A stretch of 64,000 nt of DNA from Bog-473 sp963754445 (GCA_963754445.1 CAVWFT010000002.1:62001-126000), one strand, 5' to 3'. Shown: positions 52,600 to 61,528, numbered from the stretch's first letter. Made by a program: numbers and translations. The notes: generated by a model from the sequence alone, not told the origin.

Positions 52600-53259
52600 T
52601 CAGGAGGGTGCCCGATCCGACTCCTCGGGAGCGGCCACGGCGATGCCGCGGAGCAGGGTCTCGATCAGGATCCGGACCTCTTCGCGCGCTGCCGACGGGT
52701 CGTCGGCGTCGGCGACGTACAGGCACGCCTCGGTGAGGCCGCCCATGATGATGAGGGCCAACGGCCGCAGGGGGGCAGGGGCGATGAGGCCGGCCCGGAG
52801 CGCCCGGCGGAGAACGGCCCTCACCGGGACCACCCCGAAACGGTTCTCGACCTCCCGCACCGCCTGCCACCCGAGGACGGCTCGGGCGTCGCGGAGCACG
52901 ATGCGCTGCACGGCCGGATCGACGTGGGCGTCGACCCAGAGATCGCAGCCGACCAGGAGTGCCTGCCAGGGGTCGGGAAGGAGGAACTCCTCGACCACAC
53001 GATCGGAGACCTCACGCTGCACCTGCTCGTAGACGGCGGCAAAGAGGCCCTCCTTGCCTGCGAAGTGATGGTAGAGCGCCCCCTTCGTTACCTCCGCCCG
53101 AGCCACCACGTCGTCGAGCGAGGTCTCGGCGAACCCTTCGGCACCGAAGAGCTGTCGCGCCGCTTCGAGCAACGCAGCCCTGGTCGCGGCCCCGCGCGCC
53201 GCCCTCCGCTGCAGACCGGTGACGACCGATGCACCTTCGTCCTTGACATCCGTACTCAC
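52600..53259 (-). CDS. TetR-family transcriptional regulator
   Basis: A 219 aa regulator. N-terminal helix-turn-helix DNA-binding domain (TRAALLEAARQLFGAEGF, TSLDDVVARAEVTKGALYHHF, GKEGLFAAVYE) and a C-terminal ligand/dimer domain with hydrophobic helices. GTG at 53259 with TAGTAT 7 bases upstream and no ribosome site, so leaderless. The divergent region to the DUF4242 gene carries two palindromes, one covering its own -10 box, which suggests autorepression and control of the neighbour. Confidence 0.9.
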   Translation of the reverse strand: MSTDVKDEGASVVTGLQRRAARGAATRAALLEAARQLFGAEGFAETSLDDVVARAEVTKGALYHHFAGKEGLFAAVYEQVQREVSDRVVEEFLLPDPWQALLVGCDLWVDAHVDPAVQRIVLRDARAVLGWQAVREVENRFGVVPVRAVLRRALRAGLIAPAPLRPLALIIMGGLTEACLYVADADDPSAAREEVRILIETLLRGIAVAAPEESDRAPS

Positions 53260-53275
53260 GGTATGGATACTACCG
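53259..53275. promoter_or_regulatory. Inverted repeat over the tetR promoter (candidate operator 1)
   Basis: CGGTA and TACCG flank a 7-base spacer that contains most of the TAGTAT -10 box (53267-53272, minus strand). Binding here would block transcription of the regulator. Confidence 0.45.
53267..53272 (-). promoter_or_regulatory. -10 box of the leaderless tetR mRNA
   Basis: TAGTAT on the minus strand, exactly 7 bases from the GTG start codon. Confidence 0.55.
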
Positions 53276-53280
53276 TACTA

Positions 53281-53304
53281 AGGGTATCGAACAATCGATA
53301 CTCT
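53281..53304. promoter_or_regulatory. Strong palindrome (candidate TetR operator 2)
   Basis: AGGGTATCGA and TCGATACTCT flank ACAA: a perfect 7-bp core (GTATCGA/TCGATAC) extended by two further pairs and one wobble. It lies 22 bases before the DUF4242 start, in the position of its promoter, as expected for repression by the divergent TetR protein. Confidence 0.6.
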
Positions 53305-53326
53305 GAGTATGGAATGAGGCCATAAC

Positions 53327-53599
53327 ATGCCGAAATACGTGATCGAGCGGGAGATCGCCGGTTTGGGAGACATGTCCGGAGCGGACCTTGCCGCTGCGAG
53401 CAAGAAATCCAACGAGGTCCTCTGTCAGCTTGGACCCCAGATCGTGTGGCAGCAGAGCTACGTGACCGACGAGAAGATGTACTGCGTCTACATCGCTCCG
53501 GACAAGGACATCATCGAGGAGCACGCTCGCTGTGGCGGCTTCCCCGCCGACCGGATCAGTGAGGTGACCGCCGTCATCGACCCCTCCAGCGGGGAATAG
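53327..53599 (+). CDS. DUF4242/SCO4226-like small nickel-binding-type protein
   Basis: A 90 aa ferredoxin-like-fold protein: MPKYVIEREIAGLG, SYVTDEKMYCVYIAPD and GGFPADRISEV match the DUF4242 family, whose Streptomyces member SCO4226 binds nickel. GAGG lies 7 bases before the ATG. It faces a TetR gene with a palindrome between them, so it is probably repressed by that regulator. Conserved His in EEHARCGGF and Cys/Tyr residues could be ligands. Physiological role not established. Confidence 0.85.
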   Translation: MPKYVIEREIAGLGDMSGADLAAASKKSNEVLCQLGPQIVWQQSYVTDEKMYCVYIAPDKDIIEEHARCGGFPADRISEVTAVIDPSSGE

Positions 53600-53631
53600 G
53601 ACACTCGCCGGGTTGCGGACTCCCGGGCGCC

Positions 53632-56100
53632 TCAGGTTCGGCGGAGTGGCGTGGCGGAGAGCAAGAGGTTCTTCCGGCCCACGGTGTCGAAGTTGACCGT
53701 GGCCTGGGCCCGGGCCCCGTCGCCCTTGGTGGCCACGACCACGCCGCGACCCCAGTGGTCATGGACCACCTCGTCCCCCGGGTTGAGCCCGAGCTCCTCG
53801 GCACCGGTGCTCCCACGTGGACCGCTCGGGCGACCCGTGGGGCCGCCCGTGTCGGCCGCGACCCGCTTGCGATCCGCCAGCGGGATGGCGGGGCTGAAGG
53901 TGGCGCCCTCGAGGCGGTCGTCGTCGTAGCCGGTTCCACGACGTGGCGAACCCAGGCCGACGTCTTCGACCAGATGCCCGGGCACCTCGGTCACGAACCG
54001 GCTCGGCATGGCGGGTTGGGTGCGACCCCAGGTCGTCCGCGACCAGGCGTGCGAGATGGCCAGATGTTGCCGGGCCCGGGTGATGCCCACGTAGAACAGG
54101 CGGCGCTCTTCTTCGAGTTCGCTCGGCTCGGAGAGCGAGCGGAAGTGGGGGAAGATCCCCTCCTCGAGGCCGACCACGAAGACCGCCGGGTACTCGAGCC
54201 CCTTGGCCGTGTGCAACGTCATCAGCGAGACACGGGTGCCGTCGGAATCGATCTCGTCCGAGTCGGCCACGAGTGCGACCGTCTCGAGAAATCCGCTGAC
54301 GTCGTCGAAATCTCCGGCCTGGGTGGCCAGCTCGGCCAGGTTCTCGATCCGGCCATCCGCCTCGTGGGTGTGCTCGGACACCAGCTCGGCCAGATAGCCG
54401 GTCCGATCGGCCACGAGCTGGACGAAATCGGCCGGGTTCACCGTCTGCACCAGCGGCCGCAGTTCGCCCAACGTCTTGGCCAGCAGCTGGGCTCCCTTGA
54501 GCGCCTTGCCGCTCAGTCCGACCTCTTCGGCTCGGTCGATGGCCGCGCTGAAGGTCAGGCCCTCCGTCTGGGCCCACGCCGCCATGCGGGCCACCGAGGT
54601 GTCGCCGATCCCGCGCTTGGGCACGTTGACGATGCGACGAGCCGACACCTCGTCGTCCGGGTTGGCCAGAACCCGCACGTAGGCCAGGATGTCCTTGATC
54701 TCCTTGCGGTCGTAGAACTTGGCCCCACCCACCACCTTGTAGGGAATGCCGGAGAACTTCATCGACGTCTCGAGCGGGAGCGACTGCGCATTGGTCCGGT
54801 AGAACACGGCGACGTCACCCCAAGAGAGCCCGCCCGACGCGTGGAGGCGCAGAATCTCGCCCGAGACCCATGACGCTTCGTCGCGCTCGTCCTCGGCCCG
54901 GTAACGCTTGATCGGACTCCCCGTGTCGCCCACGGTGAACAGCTCTTTGGGCTGGCGACCGATGTTGTTCGCGATCACTGCATTCGCCGCGTCGAGGATC
55001 GTCTGGGTGGAACGGAAGTTCTGCTCCAACAAAATGGTGGTCACGTTGGGAAAGGCACGCTCGAACTCGAGGATGTTGCGGATGTCGGCGCCGCGCCAGC
55101 GATAGACCGACTGGTCCGAGTCCCCGACGACGCAGACATTGCCGTGTGCCTCCGCCAGGAGTTTGACGATCTCGTTCTGCGCGTGGTTGGTGTCCTGAAA
55201 TTCGTCCACCAGGACATGGCGGAACCGCTCCTGGTAGGCGGCACGCACGTCCTCGAACGCCTGGAGCAGGTTGGCCGTGATCATGAGGAGGTCGTCGAAA
55301 TCGAGTGCGTTGGCGCCGTGCAGGCGCTGTTGGTACTGGGCGTAGATCTCGGCGATCCGCTTGCGGAACGGGTCGGGTCCGGCGAGCGCGTCCTGGCGGA
55401 AGGTCTCGAAGTCGATCAGTTCCGATTTCGCCTGGCTGATGGTGCCCTGCACGGCTCGGGACGGCAGGCGCTTCTGGTCGTAGCCCAGTTCCGCGGTGAT
55501 CATCTCGATGAGGCGGCGTGAGTCCGTGTCGTCGTAGACCGTGAATGCGCTGCGGTATCCGAGCCGGTCGGCGTGGGTGCGCAGGATCCGCAGGCAGGCC
55601 GAGTGGAAGGTCGACACCCACATTTTGTCGGCGGCCTCGCCGACCAGCTCGGCCACCCGGCGGCGCATCTCGTCGGCCGCCTTGTTGGTGAAGGTGATGG
55701 CCAGGATCCCCCAGGGCGGGGCATCGCCTGTCGCCATGAGGTGGGCGATGCGTCGGGTCAGCACCCTCGTCTTGCCCGAACCTGCACCCGCCACGATCAG
55801 GAGCGGCCCGCCGCGGTGTTCGACCGCCGCCCGCTGGGGCAGGGTCAGGTCGTCGACCAACGAAGCCGGATTGCCGGCGAATGCCCCTCGCTTGGTGGCC
55901 GAACGCCCGCGACGGCGGCGACCGTCATCGGCGCCGTCGACGGGCAGCGGGTCGTGCGCGATGAGCTCCTCGGGGACTGCGTCGCTCTCGGCGAGGACTT
56001 CGGCCGCCGCGGCGGCCCCGAATCCCTCGTCCGACGTGTCGAACAATTGCCGGGTCCCGCCACCGTCTGACTGCGACCTGGACGCCGCCCTCACTCCCAC
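53632..56100 (-). CDS. pcrA: ATP-dependent DNA helicase PcrA/UvrD (superfamily I)
   Basis: An 822 aa 3'-5' helicase of DNA repair. Walker A IVAGAGSGKTRVL (104-111 core), motif Ia TFTNKAADEM, motif II VDEFQDTN, motif III VVGDSDQSVYRWRG, motif IV LEQNFRST, motif V SLMTLHTAKGLEYPAVFV and motif VI EEERRLFYVGITRAR are all intact. The N-terminal 85 residues are a low-complexity acidic/basic extension. A C-terminal domain (GDEVVHDHWGRGVV) typical of PcrA is present. The GTG at 56100 overlaps the guaA end by 10 bases; a GTG at 56094 (GTGA overlap) is equally possible. Confidence 0.95.
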   Translation of the reverse strand: MGVRAASRSQSDGGGTRQLFDTSDEGFGAAAAAEVLAESDAVPEELIAHDPLPVDGADDGRRRRGRSATKRGAFAGNPASLVDDLTLPQRAAVEHRGGPLLIVAGAGSGKTRVLTRRIAHLMATGDAPPWGILAITFTNKAADEMRRRVAELVGEAADKMWVSTFHSACLRILRTHADRLGYRSAFTVYDDTDSRRLIEMITAELGYDQKRLPSRAVQGTISQAKSELIDFETFRQDALAGPDPFRKRIAEIYAQYQQRLHGANALDFDDLLMITANLLQAFEDVRAAYQERFRHVLVDEFQDTNHAQNEIVKLLAEAHGNVCVVGDSDQSVYRWRGADIRNILEFERAFPNVTTILLEQNFRSTQTILDAANAVIANNIGRQPKELFTVGDTGSPIKRYRAEDERDEASWVSGEILRLHASGGLSWGDVAVFYRTNAQSLPLETSMKFSGIPYKVVGGAKFYDRKEIKDILAYVRVLANPDDEVSARRIVNVPKRGIGDTSVARMAAWAQTEGLTFSAAIDRAEEVGLSGKALKGAQLLAKTLGELRPLVQTVNPADFVQLVADRTGYLAELVSEHTHEADGRIENLAELATQAGDFDDVSGFLETVALVADSDEIDSDGTRVSLMTLHTAKGLEYPAVFVVGLEEGIFPHFRSLSEPSELEEERRLFYVGITRARQHLAISHAWSRTTWGRTQPAMPSRFVTEVPGHLVEDVGLGSPRRGTGYDDDRLEGATFSPAIPLADRKRVAADTGGPTGRPSGPRGSTGAEELGLNPGDEVVHDHWGRGVVVATKGDGARAQATVNFDTVGRKNLLLSATPLRRT

Positions 56101-57689
56101 TCGATCGTGCCCGGCGGCTTCGACGTGACGTCGAGGGCCACCCGGTTCACCCCTTCGACCTCGTTGATGATGCGTGAGGCGATGCGCTCGACCAGGTCGT
56201 GGGGCAGACGGGCCCAGTCCGCCGTCATGGCGTCGTCACTCGTGACGGCACGGATCACCACCGGGTAGGCGTAGGTGCGGCCGTCCCCCATGACCCCGAC
56301 GGTGCGCACGGCCGGGAGGACGGCAAAGCTCTGCCACAGCTCCCGGTACAACCCCGCCCGACGGATCTCTTCCACAACGACGGCGTCGGCATTGCGCAGT
56401 ATCTCGGCCCGCTCGGGCGTGACCTCGCCGATGATGCGCACGCCCAGGCCAGGACCCGGGAAGGGCTGGCGCCAGACGATCTCGTGGGGCAGTCCGAGCT
56501 CTTCTCCCACGGCCCGCACCTCGTCTTTGAAGAGAAGGCGGAGCGGCTCGACAAGGTCGAAACTGAGGTCGTCGGGCAGCCCGCCCACGTTGTGGTGCGA
56601 CTTGATGTTGGCGGCGGTGTCGCTCCCCGATTCGATGACGTCGGGATAGAGCGTCCCCTGCACCAGGAATCGGGGGCCATCGCCGTGGCCCGAGCTGCTC
56701 GCCGGGCCGGGAGTCGGTGATTGGTCTCCCCCGGCACCCAGGTCCCGGGCTACTTCTTCGAAGATCCGGATGAAGAGCTCGCCGATGATCTTGCGCTTGC
56801 GCTCGGGATCGGTCACGCCGGCCAGGGCGGCGAAGTACCGATCGGCCGCCTTCACGTGGACCAGGTCCACCTTGAACTGTCGACGGAACGTGTCCTCGAC
56901 CTGGTCCGCCTCGCCCGCCCGCATCAGGCCGGTGTCCACGAAGACGCACGTGAGCTGGTCACCCACGGCCTTGTGCACCAGCGCCGCGGCGACGGCGGAG
57001 TCGACCCCACCCGAAAGAGCGCACAGCACCCGGTCGGACCCGACCTGGGCCTGCACGGCCGCCACCTGCTGCTCGATGATCGACACGTGCGTCCATCCCG
57101 GCAGGCAACCGCAGACGTCGATCAGGAAGTGATCGAATACCTCGCTCCCCCGGTCCGTATGCACCACCTCGGGATGGAACTGGAGACCGAAGAGCCGCCG
57201 CTCGGCATCGTGCATGGCCGCCACGGGCGCGCCCGCCGACGTCGCCGTCGGCACGAAGCCCGCGGGCACCTCGGTGATGGCGTCGCCGTGACTCATCCAC
57301 ACCGTCGACGTCCCCGGCCAGTCGGGACAGAGTGGTGAGCTGTTCGTCTGCGTGAGCTCGGTCCGTCCGTACTCGCCCTGACCCGTGCGCGAAACCGTGC
57401 CGCCGAGTTGGAGCGCCATCAGCTGCGCGCCGTAGCAGAGTCCGAGGATCGGGATACCCAGGTCGTAGATGGCGGGGTCGATGGACGGCGCGGGTGATTC
57501 GTAGACGGACTTGGGTCCGCCGCTGAAGATGATTCCCTTGGGTGCGCGGGCCACGACCTCCTCGATGGAGATCGTGGACGAGACGATCTCCGAGTACACG
57601 TGGGCTTCCCGCACGCGGCGCGCGATCAAGCGGGCGTACTGAGCCCCGAAGTCGACGACGAGGACGGTGTCGGTGTCGACGGCGCTCAT
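56091..57689 (-). CDS. guaA: GMP synthase (glutamine-hydrolysing)
   Basis: A 532 aa enzyme converting XMP to GMP. The class-I glutamine amidotransferase domain has catalytic Cys85 in LCYGAQ and the His172/Glu174 pair in FHPEV; the ATP-pyrophosphatase has LSGGVDSAV (225-233); the dimerisation domain ends KPPGTIEWE. Unusual is a roughly 20-residue low-complexity insert (about 318-339, Gly/Ser/Pro/His) before FLVQGTLYPDVIE. ATG at 57689 starts 25 bases after the guaB3 stop. The stop overlaps the pcrA start. Confidence 0.96.
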   Translation of the reverse strand: MSAVDTDTVLVVDFGAQYARLIARRVREAHVYSEIVSSTISIEEVVARAPKGIIFSGGPKSVYESPAPSIDPAIYDLGIPILGLCYGAQLMALQLGGTVSRTGQGEYGRTELTQTNSSPLCPDWPGTSTVWMSHGDAITEVPAGFVPTATSAGAPVAAMHDAERRLFGLQFHPEVVHTDRGSEVFDHFLIDVCGCLPGWTHVSIIEQQVAAVQAQVGSDRVLCALSGGVDSAVAAALVHKAVGDQLTCVFVDTGLMRAGEADQVEDTFRRQFKVDLVHVKAADRYFAALAGVTDPERKRKIIGELFIRIFEEVARDLGAGGDQSPTPGPASSSGHGDGPRFLVQGTLYPDVIESGSDTAANIKSHHNVGGLPDDLSFDLVEPLRLLFKDEVRAVGEELGLPHEIVWRQPFPGPGLGVRIIGEVTPERAEILRNADAVVVEEIRRAGLYRELWQSFAVLPAVRTVGVMGDGRTYAYPVVIRAVTSDDAMTADWARLPHDLVERIASRIINEVEGVNRVALDVTSKPPGTIEWE

Positions 57690-57714
57690 CGGGTCGAACC
57701 TGAGCCCACCAGGC

Positions 57715-58878
57715 TCAGTGACCCATCCCGACGCCCTGTGAGCGCTGGAAGAACTTGCCTTCGGTCTGCAGGGAAGGTGCCACCATGACCTCGGCCTTTT
57801 GGAACTCCTTCACCGTTTCGTACCCGCAGGTCGCCATCGCCGTCTTCAACGCACCGAAGAGGTTCATGCGACCGTCGTTCTCGTGGGCCGGGCCGAGGAG
57901 GATCTCGCGCAGACTGCCCCGCACCGAGGTACGTACCCGGGCCCCACGCGGCAAGGTCGGGTGGAACGTCGCCATGCCCCAGTGGAAACCGCGGGCCGGC
58001 GCCTCGAAGGCCGAGGACAGTGGTGAACCGAGCATCACGGCATCGGCACCGCAGGCGATGGCCTTGGCGATGTCGCCGCCCTTGGACATGCCTCCGTCTG
58101 CGATGACGTGGACGTAGACGCCCGTCTCGTCGAGGTGCCGCATGCGGGCACCGGCCACATCCGCGATGGCCGTCGCCTGAGGCACGCCCAAGCCGAGGAC
58201 ACCGCGGGTCGTGCAGGCGTTGCCCGGGCCCACGCCGACCAGGACGCCGACAGCGCCCGTGCGCATCAGGTGGAGGCCGGCCTGATAGGAGGCACAGCCA
58301 CCCACGATCACGGGGATGTCGAACTCCCGGATGAAGCGCTTCAGGTTGAGCGGCTCCGAGGTCTTCGAGACGTGCTCGGCCGAGACGACGGTGCCCTGGA
58401 TGACGAGGATGTCGAGTTCGGCCGCCAGGCAGGCTTTGGCCAGCGATTCGGTGCGCTGGGGTGTCACCGAGGCGGCCGTCGTGATCCCGGCGTCCTTCAT
58501 CTGCTTGATGCGGGCCGTGACCAGCTCGGGGATGATCGGTTCCTGGTACATCTGCTGCATCCGGGCCGTGGCCTTCTCGTCGTCCAGCTCACGGATCTCG
58601 TCGAAGAGGGCGGTCGGATCCTCGTAGCGGGTCCAGAGGCCTTCGAGGTTGAGGACGCCCAGGCCACCGAGCCGTCCCAGCTCTATCGCCGTGGAGGGAC
58701 TCATCACGCCGTCCATGGCCGCGCCCAGGACCGGCAACTCGAATCTGTAGGCGTCGATCTCCCACGAGACGTCGACGTCCTCGGGATCTCGGGTGCGACG
58801 ACTCGGGACGATTGCGATGTCGTCGAATCCGTAGGCCTGCCGACCCGACTTGAAGATCCCGATCTCGATTTCTGCCAC
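57715..58878 (-). CDS. guaB3: GuaB3-type IMP dehydrogenase family protein
   Basis: A 387 aa TIM-barrel protein of the GuaB3 subgroup found next to guaA in actinobacteria. It lacks the CBS domains of true IMP dehydrogenase; the loop GVGPGNACTTRGVLGLG carries Cys222. VIADGGMSKGGDIAKAIACGADAVMLGSPL is the phosphate-binding region. GTG at 58878 chosen because GGAGG is 5 bases upstream. Recent work links some GuaB3 proteins to GMP reductase-type activity; which applies here cannot be told from sequence. Operon guaB3-guaA-pcrA. Confidence 0.92.
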   Translation of the reverse strand: MAEIEIGIFKSGRQAYGFDDIAIVPSRRTRDPEDVDVSWEIDAYRFELPVLGAAMDGVMSPSTAIELGRLGGLGVLNLEGLWTRYEDPTALFDEIRELDDEKATARMQQMYQEPIIPELVTARIKQMKDAGITTAASVTPQRTESLAKACLAAELDILVIQGTVVSAEHVSKTSEPLNLKRFIREFDIPVIVGGCASYQAGLHLMRTGAVGVLVGVGPGNACTTRGVLGLGVPQATAIADVAGARMRHLDETGVYVHVIADGGMSKGGDIAKAIACGADAVMLGSPLSSAFEAPARGFHWGMATFHPTLPRGARVRTSVRGSLREILLGPAHENDGRMNLFGALKTAMATCGYETVKEFQKAEVMVAPSLQTEGKFFQRSQGVGMGH

Positions 58879-59117
58879 TTGCGCCTCCGGCATTCGTGGG
58901 GCCGGCACGGCTCACCCACCACACCGGCACGTCTCAACGACTGATTTCGAACGCCGGGCCGACACGCCGACGATCCTCCATCCTACTCTGGTCGGCCGCG
59001 TCCTCAGGCTCCCCTCGGGACCGAATTCGGGGATCTCGGTCACCCGGAGTTTCGTCGTCCGCCGCGCCGGGCGGGTGAGCTGACATCGGGTCTCCTGCGG
59101 GGCGCGAGACTGCCCGC

Positions 59118-59774
59118 ATGTCTGACCAGGGCACGATGGACGCCGTGGAGCGCGGCATGCGGTCCCAGCTGGCCCGGCGCGATGCCGAAACGGCAGGTGG
59201 CGCCCACCAGGTCGGTTGGAAGATCGGCTTCAACGCACCGGCGATCCAGGAGCACTTCGGGCTGACCCACGCCGTCGTCGGCTATCTGATGGACACGGGC
59301 GTCGTGGCCGACGGCGCCACCATCTCGCTGGCGGGATGGGAAAGGCCGGCCGTCGAGGTCGAGGTGGCGGTGCGGGTCGGCGTCGGCGGCGGTGCCGTGG
59401 TGGTGACCGGCCTAGCGCCTGCGCTCGAGCTCGTGGATCTCGGGATCCCGTTCGACCACATCGAACCGGTGCTGGCCGCCAACATCTGCCAACGCGGTGT
59501 CGTGTTCGGCGGCGAGGTCGTCGACGTCGACCCGTTCGCCGTCTCGGTCGCCATCGCGAAGAACGACGAACCTGCAGGCGAAGGCTCCGTGCTCGAGGAT
59601 CCTGCCGCCACGGCCACCTTCGTCGGGACGTTCCTCTCCACCCATGGGGCCGAGCTCCTCGACGGGCAGCGCATCATCGCCGGCTCGCTCGCCCCACCCG
59701 TCTTCGTGGCGCCAGGTGATCACCTGGCGGTCACTTTCGGCCCATTGGGCTCCCTCTCGGTGACCTTCGCCTGA
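59118..59774 (+). CDS. 2-keto-4-pentenoate hydratase family protein
   Basis: A 218 aa member of the MhpD/fumarylacetoacetate-hydrolase superfamily. GGAHQVGWKIGFNAPAIQ, YLMDTGVV, RPAVEVEVAVRVG (acidic metal ligands) and the late GDHLAVTFGPLGSLSVTF segment are visible. Family members hydrate 2-hydroxypenta-2,4-dienoates in aromatic meta-cleavage pathways; no other catabolic genes are nearby, so the substrate is unsure. ATG at 59118; no good ribosome site. Convergent with the Nudix gene. Confidence 0.78.
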   Translation: MSDQGTMDAVERGMRSQLARRDAETAGGAHQVGWKIGFNAPAIQEHFGLTHAVVGYLMDTGVVADGATISLAGWERPAVEVEVAVRVGVGGGAVVVTGLAPALELVDLGIPFDHIEPVLAANICQRGVVFGGEVVDVDPFAVSVAIAKNDEPAGEGSVLEDPAATATFVGTFLSTHGAELLDGQRIIAGSLAPPVFVAPGDHLAVTFGPLGSLSVTFA

Positions 59775-59790
59775 ACGGCACCGCCTTCGC

Positions 59791-59808
59791 CTCCCCGGCG
59801 TCGGGGAG
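59791..59808. terminator. 7-bp hairpin between convergent genes
   Basis: CTCCCCG and CGGGGAG pair around GCGT in the 66 bases between two converging stops. Position favours a bidirectional terminator; there is no T-run. Confidence 0.5.
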
Positions 59809-59840
59809 CCGGAGCCGGGACCCCACCCCTACCCGCGGGC

Positions 59841-60599
59841 TCAGATCGAACCGACGAGGACGACGTCGAGCAGCTCGTAGAGCATGCGCGCCGTCGCACC
59901 CCAGACCATCTCGCCGGCCACCTCGAAGAACCAGACCGGAAAGGAATTGTCGTCCGACCCGGGGATCTCGCGGCCCGGAATGCTCCACCGCTCTTCGTGG
60001 AAGACATCGGGCCGAGCCAGCTCGGCCAGGGAGACGTCGAAGACCCGCTCGACCTCTGCGGGACTCGCCGTCAAGGAAGGGCGGGTCGACAGCGTGGCCA
60101 GCACGGGCAAGATGAGCGAGGCCGAGACCATGGTCATCACCGGATGGAGCCAACCCACGATCTCCGCCTGGGACGGATCGAGCTGCACCTCCTCGTTCGC
60201 CTCTCGCAGCGCCGCGGCGACGGCATCCTCGTCCTCGTCGAGCCGGCCACCCGGAAAGCTCACCTCTCCTCGATGGGTCCGCAACGAGGTGGACCGCCGG
60301 GTGAGGATCAGCCGGGCTTCACCCGCCTCTTCGAACAGGACGGCCAGCACGGCTGCGCTGACCCGCCGCACGTCGAGCACGGTGCCCTCGGCCAGGGTCA
60401 CGCTCGGCCCGAACATCGGGTCAGTGCCCAGCTCAGCCGGCGGAGGGCCGATGAGACCCGCTGCCGCCAGCGCCTCGCGCACCCGGGGAACGGTGATCTC
60501 CCGGCGCTGGTCGGTCGGCACTTCCGCCCAGGAAGGTGGCGCGCCGGGGCGCCAGTCCGCCGGCCGCGGGATCACCTGAGGAGGAACCGGCCGGGGCAT
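59841..60599 (-). CDS. Nudix hydrolase, CoA-pyrophosphatase-like
   Basis: A 252 aa Nudix protein. VSFPGGRLDEDEDA and ALREANEEVQL together form the Nudix box (GX5EX7REUXEEXGU, final Gly replaced). The preceding LRTHRGEVSFPGG matches the UPF0035 extension found in CoA diphosphatases such as NudL and NUDT7. It would hydrolyse CoA or its derivatives, or another nucleoside diphosphate. ATG at 60599; TAGCGT 6 bases upstream and GGAG immediately before the start, so leaderless initiation is likely. Confidence 0.88.
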   Translation of the reverse strand: MPRPVPPQVIPRPADWRPGAPPSWAEVPTDQRREITVPRVREALAAAGLIGPPPAELGTDPMFGPSVTLAEGTVLDVRRVSAAVLAVLFEEAGEARLILTRRSTSLRTHRGEVSFPGGRLDEDEDAVAAALREANEEVQLDPSQAEIVGWLHPVMTMVSASLILPVLATLSTRPSLTASPAEVERVFDVSLAELARPDVFHEERWSIPGREIPGSDDNSFPVWFFEVAGEMVWGATARMLYELLDVVLVGSI

Positions 60600-60605
60600 T
60601 TCTCC

Positions 60606-60611
60606 ACGCTA
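60606..60611 (-). promoter_or_regulatory. Candidate -10 box of leaderless Nudix mRNA
   Basis: TAGCGT, 6 bases before the ATG start. It is divergent from the methyltransferase promoter, about 58 bases away. Confidence 0.4.
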
Positions 60612-60668
60612 CCGGCGCCCGCCCGACACACCACGGGACGCACACGGAGCAGCCCCGGTGACCCCCAC

Positions 60669-60674
60669 TACGCT
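60669..60674 (+). promoter_or_regulatory. Candidate -10 box of leaderless methyltransferase mRNA
   Basis: TACGCT on the plus strand, 8 bases before the GTG at 60683, with no ribosome site in between. Confidence 0.35.
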
Positions 60675-60682
60675 GTCGCCCC

Positions 60683-61528
60683 GTGACGACTCCCGAAGAG
60701 CTCCAAGCACAGGCCGACGCGTTCGGGTGGTACCACACGATCGACCTGGGCGGCGGTGTCGTGACCAAGGGCATCAGCGTCCAGGAGACATCCGCCGGCG
60801 TCATCCCCGACGTGGCCGGTCGCAGCGTCCTCGACATCGGCGCCTGGGACGGCAAGTTCTCCTTCGCGGCCGAGAAGGCGGGGGCGTCCCGCGTCGTCGC
60901 CCTCGACCACTACGCCTGGGGAGTCGATTTCGTGGCCCGGGGCGCCTATTGGGAGGAGTGCATCCACAACGGCACCCTGCCCGACCAGTCTCGGGACGAG
61001 ACCGATTTCTGGCGCCCCGACCTTCCGGGTCGCCGGGGGTTCGACTTCGCCAAGGCCACGTTGGATTCGAAGGTCGAGCCGATCGTGGGCGACTTCCAAA
61101 AGGTCGATCTCAGCGAGCTCGGCACCTTCGACGTCGTGCTCTATCTCGGCGTGCTCTACCACATGAAGGAGCCGCTGACCTGCCTGGAGCGGCTCCGGGC
61201 CGTCACCAACGACGTCGCGGTCATCGAGACCGAGGCGGTGCACCTGCAGCACCTCGACAACGAAGTGCTGCTGCAGTTCCACGCCGGGAGTTCGCTGCGC
61301 ACTGACTTCGGGAACTGGTACGTCCCCACCATCGCCGCCTTGCACAACCTCTGCCGGGCGGCCGGGTTCGCGCGGATCGAGACGATCGTGGGACCGCCGC
61401 CGCCGCCGGCCGATGCCGGCACCTCGACCATCCAAAAGGCGGTGCGGCGGGCGGCCGGCGCCAGCACGCCGGCGCCCTCGGCACCGAGTCAGAACTATCG
61501 CGCCGTGGTTCACGCCTTCACCCACTGA
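60683..61528 (+). CDS. SAM-dependent methyltransferase (CmoB/TIGR04290-like)
   Basis: A 281 aa class I methyltransferase. YHTIDLGGGVVTKG at the N-terminus, motif I SVLDIGAWDGKFSFAAEKAGA, post-I VVALDHYAWG, FDVVLYLGVLYHM (motif III) resemble the CmoB/DUF1698 group and a related family acting on glycan or glyceryl substrates. GTG at 60683 is the only sensible start. The last 40 residues are Pro/Ala-rich. Neighbouring sulfotransferases suggest sugar or lipid methylation, but a tRNA substrate is not excluded. Confidence 0.8.
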   Translation: MTTPEELQAQADAFGWYHTIDLGGGVVTKGISVQETSAGVIPDVAGRSVLDIGAWDGKFSFAAEKAGASRVVALDHYAWGVDFVARGAYWEECIHNGTLPDQSRDETDFWRPDLPGRRGFDFAKATLDSKVEPIVGDFQKVDLSELGTFDVVLYLGVLYHMKEPLTCLERLRAVTNDVAVIETEAVHLQHLDNEVLLQFHAGSSLRTDFGNWYVPTIAALHNLCRAAGFARIETIVGPPPPPADAGTSTIQKAVRRAAGASTPAPSAPSQNYRAVVHAFTH

